Under the pieces are notes generated by a model that saw only the letters and a program-made list of their open reading frames with translations, did no database searches and was not told where the DNA came from. Of a DNA stretch of 22,263 nucleotides, positions 5,721 through 13,554 are shown one piece after another (the stretch's first letter is position 1; every line of letters begins with the position of its first letter). The translations under genes were made by a program, and so were the position numbers. Source of the stretch: SIG710 sp045605745. Lineage in GTDB: Bacteria > Bacillota > Clostridia > Oscillospirales > CAG-272. The stretch is from assembly GCA_045605745.1 (NCBI GenBank), contig JAZUQN010000202.1, positions 1-22,263 on the forward strand, written 5' to 3'.

Positions 5721-7379
5721 TCAGATATTTTCGCTTTTTTCGCCCTCGCTATGGGGGGTCACTATGCCTATCTGCTCGCAAAGAACTCCTTTTGCAGGTA
5801 CGAGCAGGGCATCGGTAAGCACCAAAAATGCGCCAAAGCCAATATTTTTTGTCTTCTCAATAACATCGACATCTGCGTTTCCCATCCCACCGCAGTCAAG
5901 TGCAGAAATTCTTGATTTTGCCTTGCTGTTTTTGAACTCGTTTATATAAGCGAAAGTGTTTCTTATATTGGCAAAATCGATTGCGCCCTTTGGCATATCG
6001 GGATAAACCAGCCAAAGGTTGCCTTGGTTTATGCCCACGCCCCTCTGTTTTTTTGAAATGACAACGGTTTTGCTTTCGCACTCAGATATGTTTGCAGAAA
6101 TATGCAAGCTGCTGTTATGAAGGGGAGCGCAAAGCTCTATTGCGCCACGGTAAAGTCCCAGCAGATGAGAGAGAAGAACAGATGGCTCATCCTTTGCATT
6201 AAATCTAACAATGTGTGAAAGCTTTGCCTTTTCCTGCTGATCCGAGGAGACTATGGCTGCTCCCATGGCACATATTGTTTGAACAATACCGTTTAGATAT
6301 GGCGAAGCTTTGAAATTGCTTTTCACAGATGAAATGCTAAGTTCACATTCTGCGCTATCGGTGGCAGAAACCTCTTCAAAAATGCATTCAGGCTCGTTTG
6401 AATTAACGCTTTCTGAAATGTGGGCATAGATCATATCCCGTCTTTTCGGAATTGCAAAGTCAGCTATAAGTCCGCCCTGAAGCTCGGTGACAAAATAGGG
6501 AGATTCAAATTTGATTTTTCCGCCATTTGTTTTTAGCCCTGCTTTTCTGAATCTCATTCCGCTTTCCGCTATCGTTTGGCAGACCTGCATTTCATGCTTT
6601 TGGTCGCAACAGATAAGAAGATCGCCACGACCAAAGGTTGCCATAGCAGCCATGCTGTCATAGAAATATATCGTTCCGCCAAGCGTGCTCAAAGCAATTG
6701 CTTCAATAACATTGTTTTCTATGATGCTTGCCTTAAATTTTAGCTTCGGGATGCTCCTAAGCCGATTTATAAGACCCGGTAGGTTATCGTTTTTAGCAAC
6801 CTCAATGAAAACACCGCTTTTTATATGCTGAGTGCTTTTTCTTCCCTTTGAAATTGTGAATTTCAGTTTTCCTATGTTATATTCCTTTGCAAAATATGCA
6901 CCGCCTATAACAGAGGATAGAACACCGTTTTCCTTATTTGCATTTGTCAGCTCTTCTAAGAGAAGGTGTCTTTCGGGCATTGCACCGTTCAAATATTTTT
7001 CTGCAGCGGTGAGTATGTCTTCAAAGGGGATTGGGCCTTTTCTTGTCGGATAAATCGTATTCAGCTTGCAGATCAGATCGTCAAATGTCTCTTTTATTTG
7101 GGCGTCATCTGTGGTAAGCTCTGCAAGGTCAAAGCCTTGACCCTCGTGGATTTTTGCGCAGTTGTTTGCAAAAAGGATATCAAGCATCAAAAGCTCATCA
7201 ACCGTTGGCTCTCTGTGCTCAATTATCCTATAATGATTTTGCAGGCGTGATATGGCAGATATTGGCATACTGAGACCCAGGTCAGAACGCACAAATTCGG
7301 CGACCTCGGTTGGCATAGAGGAGAATCCATTTATTATTCCAACCCTTTTGGGGTAATCAGAGATAGTTCTTTTGTGCAT
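5721..7379 (-). CDS. PurL-derived protein lacking FGAM-synthase catalytic motifs
   Basis: The 552-residue protein's residues about 20-135 line up with the linker/helper region of the long clostridial FGAM synthase PurL. There is a helical segment ending HYRIIEHREPTVDELLMLDI, then FANNC where PurL has SDHCRH, then a RKGPIPFEDILTAAEKYL block matching PurL's DxxTIAxKxL helix. The PurL metal/ATP motif (ETHNHPTE type), its Gly-rich AIRS motifs and the glutaminase domain are all absent, so FGAM synthesis is unlikely. The C-terminal 70 residues (LDCGGMGNADVDVIEKT, GFGAFLVL) are well conserved-looking but unassigned. No signal peptide or membrane segment is seen. The ATG lies 3 bases after the mtaB stop with AAAGGA upstream, so the two are cotranscribed. 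Function is unknown; the PurL relationship is my inference from motif spacing. No clear terminator follows. Confidence 0.75.
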   Translation of the reverse strand: MHKRTISDYPKRVGIINGFSSMPTEVAEFVRSDLGLSMPISAISRLQNHYRIIEHREPTVDELLMLDILFANNCAKIHEGQGFDLAELTTDDAQIKETFDDLICKLNTIYPTRKGPIPFEDILTAAEKYLNGAMPERHLLLEELTNANKENGVLSSVIGGAYFAKEYNIGKLKFTISKGRKSTQHIKSGVFIEVAKNDNLPGLINRLRSIPKLKFKASIIENNVIEAIALSTLGGTIYFYDSMAAMATFGRGDLLICCDQKHEMQVCQTIAESGMRFRKAGLKTNGGKIKFESPYFVTELQGGLIADFAIPKRRDMIYAHISESVNSNEPECIFEEVSATDSAECELSISSVKSNFKASPYLNGIVQTICAMGAAIVSSDQQEKAKLSHIVRFNAKDEPSVLLSHLLGLYRGAIELCAPLHNSSLHISANISECESKTVVISKKQRGVGINQGNLWLVYPDMPKGAIDFANIRNTFAYINEFKNSKAKSRISALDCGGMGNADVDVIEKTKNIGFGAFLVLTDALLVPAKGVLCEQIGIVTPHSEGEKSENI

Positions 7380-7382
7380 AGC

Positions 7383-8702
7383 TCAGTTTTCCTTTCTCTG
7401 TATTTCTCCAAGGCAGACACAGCCGTCTGAACCTTTAATATCAACCTTTAAAAGCTCCCCGTGAAGAGGGACATCACTTTTTGCCATAACAGGAACAAAG
7501 GAAGCAGTATGACCATAAGCCATTCCGTTTTCATAGGTCTCAAAAAGAACCTCGGTGCTTTTATTGCTTTTTACAAAATTCTCAAGAACCTCTTTTGTTA
7601 TCCGTTTTCCCTCAGCAATCAGTATTGCACTGCGTTCTTTTTTTATGTTTTCGGGCACCTGTCCACCCATTGCCGCAGCTGGAGTTCCTGAACGCTTTGA
7701 ATAAGCAAAGACGTGCATATCAAGAAAGCGTGCCTCTCTTGCAAAATCTAAGGTTAGGGCAAAATCCGCCTCGGTTTCTGTTGGAAAGCCAACAATGAAA
7801 TCCGTAGTCAGCATAACTCCCTTTATATGTTCTTTTAGGCTTTGTATATTTTTAAGCGCCATTTCACGGTTATATTTTCTGCGCATAAGCCCAAGTATTC
7901 TGTTGCTTCCGCTTTGCATTGACAGATGAAAATGAGGACAGAGGCATTTTATGCCTGCAATTTTTTCGGCAAAATCGGGCTTCATAACCGAGGGATCGAT
8001 AGAGCCTATTCTTATTCTTCCCACATTATCAATCTTGTCTATCTCCTTTAGCAGACCGGCTATATCGGTCGTTCCGAGATCTTTGCCGTATGAGGCGGTT
8101 TCGATGCCTGTCAGCACAATTTCAAGGCATCCGCTTTTGGTTAGTGCCTCAACTTCACACAGGATCTGCTCAGGCTTCTTTGAGCGAACAGGCCCTCTGG
8201 CATCGGGGATCGCGCAATATGAGCAGCGGTTTTCACAGCCATCCTCGATTTTCAGATATGCTCTTGTTCTCTCGAATTTTTTAATTGTCATCTCCTCAAA
8301 TTTTGATGAAGAAAGAGAAGGAATATTGACTATTGGTTTTTTGTTTTTTTCTCCACCCAAAGTCAATTTTTCTGCCATATCTACAACGCTCAGCTTATTT
8401 GAAGAGCCACAAATATAATCAACGCCCTCAATAGCAAGGATCTGCTCCGACCTGCTTTGCGCCATGCATCCCGTGACGAGAATATAAGCCAGGGGATTTG
8501 CATTTTTTGCACGGCGTATAAGCTGCCTTGCTTTTCTGTCGCTTTCTGCAGTTACGGTACAGGTGTTGATAACATAAATATCGCATTTTTCGTCACCCAT
8601 GCAGACCTTAAAATCTCGTTTTTCAAAAAGCTCGGCAATTGCCTCGCTTTCATATTGATTAACTTTGCACCCGAGAGTGTAAATGCAAACAGTTTTTTTC
8701 AT
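7383..8702 (-). CDS. mtaB: MtaB, tRNA t6A37 methylthiotransferase (radical SAM)
   Basis: This 439-residue methylthiotransferase adds SCH3 to C2 of N6-threonylcarbamoyladenosine at position 37 of tRNAs reading ANN codons. The N-terminal UPF0004 domain supplies C12 (TLGCKVNQYESE), C48 (INTCTVT) and C79 (VTGCMAQ) for one [4Fe-4S] cluster. The radical SAM cluster uses C156, C160 and C163 in GCENRCSYCAIPDARG. A TRAM-like tail follows about residue 375. The TLGCKVNQ signature and length distinguish it from MiaB and RimO, which makes the MtaB/YqeV assignment firm. AAGGTGG precedes the ATG. It has its own promoter and is the first gene of a two-gene operon with the PurL-derived protein. Confidence 0.94.
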   Translation of the reverse strand: MKKTVCIYTLGCKVNQYESEAIAELFEKRDFKVCMGDEKCDIYVINTCTVTAESDRKARQLIRRAKNANPLAYILVTGCMAQSRSEQILAIEGVDYICGSSNKLSVVDMAEKLTLGGEKNKKPIVNIPSLSSSKFEEMTIKKFERTRAYLKIEDGCENRCSYCAIPDARGPVRSKKPEQILCEVEALTKSGCLEIVLTGIETASYGKDLGTTDIAGLLKEIDKIDNVGRIRIGSIDPSVMKPDFAEKIAGIKCLCPHFHLSMQSGSNRILGLMRRKYNREMALKNIQSLKEHIKGVMLTTDFIVGFPTETEADFALTLDFAREARFLDMHVFAYSKRSGTPAAAMGGQVPENIKKERSAILIAEGKRITKEVLENFVKSNKSTEVLFETYENGMAYGHTASFVPVMAKSDVPLHGELLKVDIKGSDGCVCLGEIQRKEN

Positions 8703-8746
8703 TTATTTTCCACCTTTTTTATTTTAAGGGATCATTCTATTGATTT

Positions 8747-8775
8747 ATTATATCCGATGATTGAGGATATGTAAA
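8747..8775 (-). promoter_or_regulatory. Sigma-A promoter of mtaB
   Basis: On the minus strand -35 TTTACA (8770-8775) is 17 bases from -10 TATAAT (8747-8752). The start near 8740 leaves a leader of about 38 bases. It diverges from the upp promoter. Confidence 0.8.
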
Positions 8776-8825
8776 GTGATTTTTATAAACCTTTGAAATT
8801 TTTTAAAAATAATTTTGTTTTTCAC

Positions 8826-8854
8826 TTGAAAAAAGAATAATATTGAGTTATAAT
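8826..8854 (+). promoter_or_regulatory. Sigma-A promoter of upp
   Basis: -35 TTGAAA (8826-8831), a 17-base spacer and -10 TATAAT (8849-8854) give a start near 8861 and a short leader. No PyrR-type attenuator or purine/PRPP riboswitch fits in the remaining 40 bases. Confidence 0.8.
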
Positions 8855-8899
8855 TATGAAGGAATGGATCGTAAATTCTAAAATAAAGGAGAATTTGAA

Positions 8900-9529
8900 A
8901 TGAGCGAACTTCATGTTGTGGACCATCCCCTTATAACTCACAAGCTTTCTATTATGCGTAACCGCAAAACAGGATCAAAGGATTTCCGAGAGCTTCTTGA
9001 TGAGATAGCAATGCTTATGGGCTATGAGATAACCCGTGATCTTCCCCTTGAGGATGTAACAATCGAAACTCCCCTAACAAAGATGACAGCAAAAATGATC
9101 TCCGGCAAAAAGCTTGCCATTGTGCCGATTCTCCGTGCAGGTCTTGGTATGGTTGATGGACTTTTGCGCCTTGTGCCCGTTGCAAAGGTTGGTCATATTG
9201 GTCTTTACCGTGATCCCGAGACACATATGCCTGTGGAATATTATTGCAAGCTCCCTTATGATATTGAAGACAGAATTACGATACTTGTTGATCCCATGCT
9301 TGCAACCGGCGGATCCGCATCCGATGCGCTCACTATGCTGAAGAAAAAGGGCGTAAAAAATATTCGCATGATGTGCCTTGTTGCCGCTCCCGAGGGTGTT
9401 CGTAAGCTGCAGGAGGATCATCCAGATGTTGATATTTACACAGCAGGACTTGATGAACGCCTCAATGAGCACGCTTATATTGTTCCCGGTCTTGGAGATG
9501 CCGGTGATAGAATTTTTGGAACAAAATGA
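8900..9529 (+). CDS. upp: Uracil phosphoribosyltransferase
   Basis: This 209-residue cytoplasmic enzyme converts uracil and PRPP to UMP in pyrimidine salvage. The family length is standard. The PRPP-binding loop is ILVDPMLATGGSASDAL (128-144), the early phosphate-binding segment is VPILRAGLGMVDGLL (75-89), and the uracil-binding C terminus YIVPGLGDAGDRIFGT is intact. AAAGGAG lies 8 bases before the ATG at 8900. A strong GC-rich hairpin follows the stop, so most transcripts should end there before the pseudouridine synthase gene. No uracil permease gene is adjacent. Confidence 0.97.
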   Translation: MSELHVVDHPLITHKLSIMRNRKTGSKDFRELLDEIAMLMGYEITRDLPLEDVTIETPLTKMTAKMISGKKLAIVPILRAGLGMVDGLLRLVPVAKVGHIGLYRDPETHMPVEYYCKLPYDIEDRITILVDPMLATGGSASDALTMLKKKGVKNIRMMCLVAAPEGVRKLQEDHPDVDIYTAGLDERLNEHAYIVPGLGDAGDRIFGTK

Positions 9530-9536
9530 TTCTTTG

Positions 9537-9566
9537 GTTGCCGCGCATTGCGCGGCAACTTTTCTT
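9537..9566 (+). terminator. GC-rich intrinsic terminator or attenuator after upp
   Basis: A perfect 10-pair stem GTTGCCGCGC-att-GCGCGGCAAC (9537-9559) is followed by TTTTCTT. The ribosome-binding site of the next gene (TTGGAGG) begins immediately after. No separate promoter is visible between them, so read-through past this hairpin may feed the downstream operon. Confidence 0.85.
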
Positions 9567-9574
9567 GGAGGACT

Positions 9575-10534
9575 ATGCGCAGTATTACTATAAAAAAGAA
9601 TGATGCAGGTCAGAGACTTGATAAATTTCTGACCAAGGCTGTTAAAGGCTTGCCCACATCGCTTATGTATAAATATATAAGGACGAAGAAAATAAAGGTC
9701 AACAGAAAGCGCACAGAGCAGAAATATCAGCTCTTGGAGGGGGATGTTATAGATCTTTTTATACGCGAGGAGTTTTTCGAGTCCCCCGAGCGTGACGATG
9801 GGGCTGTCAGCAGAATAGAGCCGAAGATAACCGTTGTTTATGAGGATGAGAATGTTCTGCTTGTAAACAAGCGCCCGGGGGTCGTTGTCCACGAGGATAG
9901 CGATGCCAAGGATAATACTCTTATTATGCACATAAAGGCATATCTCTTTAGAAAGGGTGAATATGACCCCCATGAGGAGCAGTCGTTTGCTCCGGCGCTT
10001 TGCAACCGCATTGACAGAAATACCGGCGGCATAGTTATTGCCGCAAAAAATGCAGCAGCTCTAAGAATATTGAACGAAAAAATAAAGAATAATGAAATAA
10101 GTAAGTTTTATCTTTGTGCAGTGCACGGAATTCTGCAAAATAAGCAACAGACCCTTCACGCTTATCTTGAAAAAAACTGTAATGATAATATGGTTAAGGT
10201 TTATGACAAGAAGATAGGGCGTGCAAAGGAGATAATAACAAAATATCGGGTTGTTTCAGAAAAATCAAATGAATCACTGCTTGAGGTTGAGCTTGTGACA
10301 GGCAGGACTCATCAAATCAGAGCACATATGGCTCACATCGGACATCCTCTTGTAGGGGACGGAAAATACGGCGTAAATAAAAAGGATAGAGAAAAGGGAT
10401 ATAAATATCAGGCCCTTTACGCCTATCGCTTGCGCTTTGATTTTCTTGATGATTCGGGCGAGCTTGGTTATCTTTGTGGCAAGGAAGTTGAGCTGCAAAA
10501 AGAGGAGATCTGGTTTCTTCGTGATTTCAGCTGA
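9575..10534 (+). CDS. RluA-family 23S rRNA pseudouridine synthase (RluC/RluD-like)
   Basis: From the ATG at 9575, preceded by GGAGG, the protein has 319 residues. An upstream in-frame ATG at 9548 lies in the terminator hairpin and has no ribosome-binding site, so it was rejected. Residues about 10-65 form an S4 RNA-binding domain (DAGQRLDKFLTK, TKKIKVNRKR). Residues about 85-300 form the RluA catalytic domain with D147 in CNRIDRNTGGIVI, the equivalent of the RLDxxTSG motif, and the VTGRTHQIRAHM and GHPLVGDGKYG signatures. It isomerises uridines, most likely in 23S rRNA; the exact site cannot be read from sequence. The lnt start is 49 bases downstream, suggesting cotranscription. Confidence 0.92.
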   Translation: MRSITIKKNDAGQRLDKFLTKAVKGLPTSLMYKYIRTKKIKVNRKRTEQKYQLLEGDVIDLFIREEFFESPERDDGAVSRIEPKITVVYEDENVLLVNKRPGVVVHEDSDAKDNTLIMHIKAYLFRKGEYDPHEEQSFAPALCNRIDRNTGGIVIAAKNAAALRILNEKIKNNEISKFYLCAVHGILQNKQQTLHAYLEKNCNDNMVKVYDKKIGRAKEIITKYRVVSEKSNESLLEVELVTGRTHQIRAHMAHIGHPLVGDGKYGVNKKDREKGYKYQALYAYRLRFDFLDDSGELGYLCGKEVELQKEEIWFLRDFS

Positions 10535-10583
10535 GTGCCTGAATTAAAAATTGCCATAAAATTCGGCAGAGTTGGAGGAGTTT

Positions 10584-12149
10584 ATGAAAAAGGGATTATT
10601 TTATATCGCTTTGGGAGCTCTTTCTGCTCTGCCAATTGTTATGACTGAATTAGGCATTTTGCAGTGGATATTTATGATCCCATTTGCGCTTTTATGCCTT
10701 CGGGAAAAGAGAGATGAAAAAGGCAGGTTTTGGCGCAAAGAATATTTTAGAGGCTTTCTTTTTTTCTTTGGATTTTATGCAGTGGGGTATTGCTGGTTTT
10801 TCAGTATGTATCCCTTGTCGGTCACGGGGCTGCCCCCTGCCTTAGCCATGCCTATTGTAGCTCTTGCTGCCCTTGGAATACCTGTTTTTCAGTCACTTGG
10901 CTTTGCATTAATAATACCTATCTTTAATTTCGGGATCCGAAGGAAAATAAAAAAGTTATTACTTCCTATTCTTATGGGGGCTCTCTCGGCTGTTTTTGAG
11001 TGGCTTCAGGGGTGCTTTTGGTTTGGATTGCCCTTTGTCAGACTTTCCTTGGGACAGATAGAGCTGTTGCCGTTTATACAAAGCGCAAATCTTTTCGGTT
11101 CTTATTTTGTTTCGTTTCTTATAGTGGCAGTGAATTTTTATATAGCCCTTGCAATAAAGGAGACTGAAAAAAGAGCAAAGCGAGGCTTTGCCCTTGCCGC
11201 TGCTGTTATATTTATAGCCAACAGCGCATATGGGGTGGCGAATTTGACTCTTTCTTCAAAGCGAGAATATAATATTGTGGGAATCTCAGCCCTACAGGGT
11301 AATGTTTCAACAAAAGAAAAATGGGAACATGGTGCTATCGATGCCTCGATGGAGATATACAGCCGTCTTTCGGAAGCGGCAAAGGAGGAGGGCGCAGAAT
11401 TTGTGCTTTTTCCCGAAACCGTTATTCCTCATGTTGTGGAAAATCACCCCGAAACCGAAAGTGCCCTTGGGGATATTGCGTGGAAATACGATTTGACGCT
11501 GATGGTTGGCATTTTTTCGGAGGGAAGGGAAGGCACCGAAAATGTTATAAGGGTCTATGAGCCTATGCGTGATGGAAAAAATGTTTATACAAAGCAGAGA
11601 AATGTACCCTTTGGAGAGTATGTGCCGATGCGCTCTTTTATTATGAAGGTCTTGCCGGCTCTCGGTGAGATAAATATGCTTGACCGTGCCCTTGTGCCCG
11701 GAAAGGAAAGCCGGGTTTGGGAGAGTGATGAGGCAACCTTTGGTTTTATGATATGTTTCGATTCGATTTATGATAATATTGCAAGGGAAAGTGTGAAAAA
11801 CGGTGCACAGGTGCTGATGCTATCAACAAACGATTCTTGGTTTGGGGATTCTGCCGGAACCAAAATGCATTTTGCACAGGCTAAGCTGAGGGCAATAGAA
11901 AACGGCAGAAGCGTTGTTCGTGCGGCAAACACGGGAATTAGCGCAATAATTGATCCTAACGGCCGTGAGATAAAGACTCTCGAATGTAATAAAGAAGGTC
12001 TGATAACTGCCGATGTTCCATTGGGTGAAGGGCTGACCTTATATACCCGAATCGGAAATATATTTATAATTCTTTGTGCTTTTTTCACAATAATACTATT
12101 GGAATGTAAAAATATTGGAACAAAATTGCCATTCTTTCGTCTTAAATGA
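10584..12149 (+). CDS. lnt: Apolipoprotein N-acyltransferase homologue
   Basis: The 521-residue membrane protein has about six hydrophobic helices in residues 1-225, a nitrilase-like extracytoplasmic domain (about 230-480) and a final transmembrane helix (about 488-506). The nitrilase triad is present: E278 in FVLFPETVIP, K337 in YTKQRNVPFGEYVP and C391 in FMICFDSIY. LSTNDSWFGDS and GRSVVRAANTGISAI are typical Lnt blocks. Lnt adds the third acyl chain to the lipid-bearing N-terminal cysteine of lipoproteins. The motif after the cysteine is FD rather than the common YE, a modest divergence. I chose the ATG at 10584, which has GGAGGAG upstream, over a TTG four codons earlier inside that site. 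The lipoprotein gene next door, 20 bases downstream, is a plausible substrate. Confidence 0.9.
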   Translation: MKKGLFYIALGALSALPIVMTELGILQWIFMIPFALLCLREKRDEKGRFWRKEYFRGFLFFFGFYAVGYCWFFSMYPLSVTGLPPALAMPIVALAALGIPVFQSLGFALIIPIFNFGIRRKIKKLLLPILMGALSAVFEWLQGCFWFGLPFVRLSLGQIELLPFIQSANLFGSYFVSFLIVAVNFYIALAIKETEKRAKRGFALAAAVIFIANSAYGVANLTLSSKREYNIVGISALQGNVSTKEKWEHGAIDASMEIYSRLSEAAKEEGAEFVLFPETVIPHVVENHPETESALGDIAWKYDLTLMVGIFSEGREGTENVIRVYEPMRDGKNVYTKQRNVPFGEYVPMRSFIMKVLPALGEINMLDRALVPGKESRVWESDEATFGFMICFDSIYDNIARESVKNGAQVLMLSTNDSWFGDSAGTKMHFAQAKLRAIENGRSVVRAANTGISAIIDPNGREIKTLECNKEGLITADVPLGEGLTLYTRIGNIFIILCAFFTIILLECKNIGTKLPFFRLK

Positions 12150-12169
12150 TGAAAGGATGGTGATTTTTT

Positions 12170-13471
12170 ATGACCGTTAAAAGGATAATAGCGTTTCTTG
12201 TTTCGGTTTTATTGCTTTCGCTTTGTGCTTGCGGAGAAAAAGCGGATAAGGATAACCCCATGGGTGGATGGGATACCTTAACCGAAAATGCGCTTCTTTT
12301 AGAAAATCTTTCTTCTAAAAAAGAGAGCACAGAGATTTCGGATGGCTTTTGCGATGCTCTTAGAAAAAGCTCCTTTGATTATTTTGGAGCTTCGATAGAA
12401 GATGGAAAGGACGATGAGAATATTCTTGTTTCTCCGCTTTCAATCTATACAGCACTGGCTATGACCGCTTGCGGTGCTGAGGATAACACTCTTTATGAAA
12501 TGCAAAAAATACTTGGGGATGTTCCGATTGAAGAGGTGGCTCGTTCTCTATACGGACTTTGCGAGGCGCTAACAAAAAACGAGGCTATAAAGCTGGGTCT
12601 TGCTAATTCTGTTTGGGTTAGAGATAACAAAGGGATGATAGAGGTAAACGAGAATTTTACAGATGTGGTCAAGGACTATTTTTCGGCCGACACATTTCTT
12701 GAAAAATTTGATTCTGAAACCGTTGAAAAGATAAATTTATGGATAGAGGATAAGACCGACGGTATGATAAGGGATATGCTTTCCTCGATCCCTGAAGAGG
12801 CGGTGATGTATCTGATAAATGCTCTCGTTTTTGAGGCTGAATGGCAGGAAAAATATGATAGCATCGATCTTCGCAATCACGAATTTGCCCAGTATAGTGG
12901 CGAGAAGATTGATACAGAACTGATGTTTGGTACTGAGGATTATTATCTTTGCGATGATGACGCAGTTGGCTTCATAAAGCCTTATGCCGACAGCAGATAT
13001 GCTTTTGTTGCTCTGCTTCCGAACAGTGATGTGGATGTATATGAATATGCCAAGGGGCTAAGCGGCAAGGATTTTGCCAAAATGCTTGAGGAAAAGGAAC
13101 GTGCTGTGGTTGAAACTGCTATTCCGCAGTTTAGCTATGAATATGAAGATTCATTTGTGAATGAGCTTAAAGCTCTTGGAATGAAGGATGCCTTCAATTC
13201 CTCTGCTGCAAATTTTGCCGGGCTTGGAAGATCATCTCTTGGAAATATTTATATTTCAAACATATTGCACAAGACATTTATAGAGGTTAGCCCTGCAGGA
13301 ACGAAAGCCGGTGCTGCAACTGCTGTTGAACTTGAGTGTGAAAGTGCTGAGATGATAGTTGATGCAAAGATTTATGAGGTGTTTCTTGATCGCCCGTTTG
13401 TTTATGCGATAACAGACATGGAAAATGGATTGCCTATCTTTCTCGGAGTTCTTGGCAATATCGAAGAATAA
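12170..13471 (+). CDS. Serpin-family protease inhibitor, predicted lipoprotein
   Basis: The 433-residue protein begins with a lipoprotein signal peptide: KR, a hydrophobic stretch, then lipobox LCAC with lipidated C21. Residues 60-433 are a full serpin fold, with NILVSPLSIYTALAMTACGA, a NSVWVRD segment, YLINALVFEAEW and the C-terminal DRPFVYAI. The reactive-centre hinge GTKAGAATAV (G377 as P15, T378 as P14) has small residues at P12-P9, as in inhibitory serpins. Counting from the hinge puts P1-P1' at E391-S392. The loop is about six residues longer than in alpha-1-antitrypsin, so the true bond could lie anywhere to V397. It should sit on the outer face of the cell membrane and trap a host or bacterial protease. 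It lies 20 bases after lnt, with AAGGATGG upstream. Confidence 0.93.
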   Translation: MTVKRIIAFLVSVLLLSLCACGEKADKDNPMGGWDTLTENALLLENLSSKKESTEISDGFCDALRKSSFDYFGASIEDGKDDENILVSPLSIYTALAMTACGAEDNTLYEMQKILGDVPIEEVARSLYGLCEALTKNEAIKLGLANSVWVRDNKGMIEVNENFTDVVKDYFSADTFLEKFDSETVEKINLWIEDKTDGMIRDMLSSIPEEAVMYLINALVFEAEWQEKYDSIDLRNHEFAQYSGEKIDTELMFGTEDYYLCDDDAVGFIKPYADSRYAFVALLPNSDVDVYEYAKGLSGKDFAKMLEEKERAVVETAIPQFSYEYEDSFVNELKALGMKDAFNSSAANFAGLGRSSLGNIYISNILHKTFIEVSPAGTKAGAATAVELECESAEMIVDAKIYEVFLDRPFVYAITDMENGLPIFLGVLGNIEE

Positions 13472-13498
13472 CCGATTATTGTTTTTTAAATAAAAACA

Positions 13499-13541
13499 GC
13501 ACACTGCAACCGTTTTTACGGATTTGCAGTGTGTTTTGTTT
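13499..13541. terminator. Bidirectional terminator between serpin and alarmone synthetase
   Basis: CACACTGCAA (13500-13509) pairs with TTGCAGTGTG (13524-13533), with an inner CCGT/ACGG pair set. TTTTGTTTT follows on plus, and the A-rich left flank supplies Ts on minus. The arms GCACACTGC and GCAGTGTG also occur in the repeat at the right end of the window. Confidence 0.88.
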
Positions 13542-13554
13542 TATGTAAGAATAT

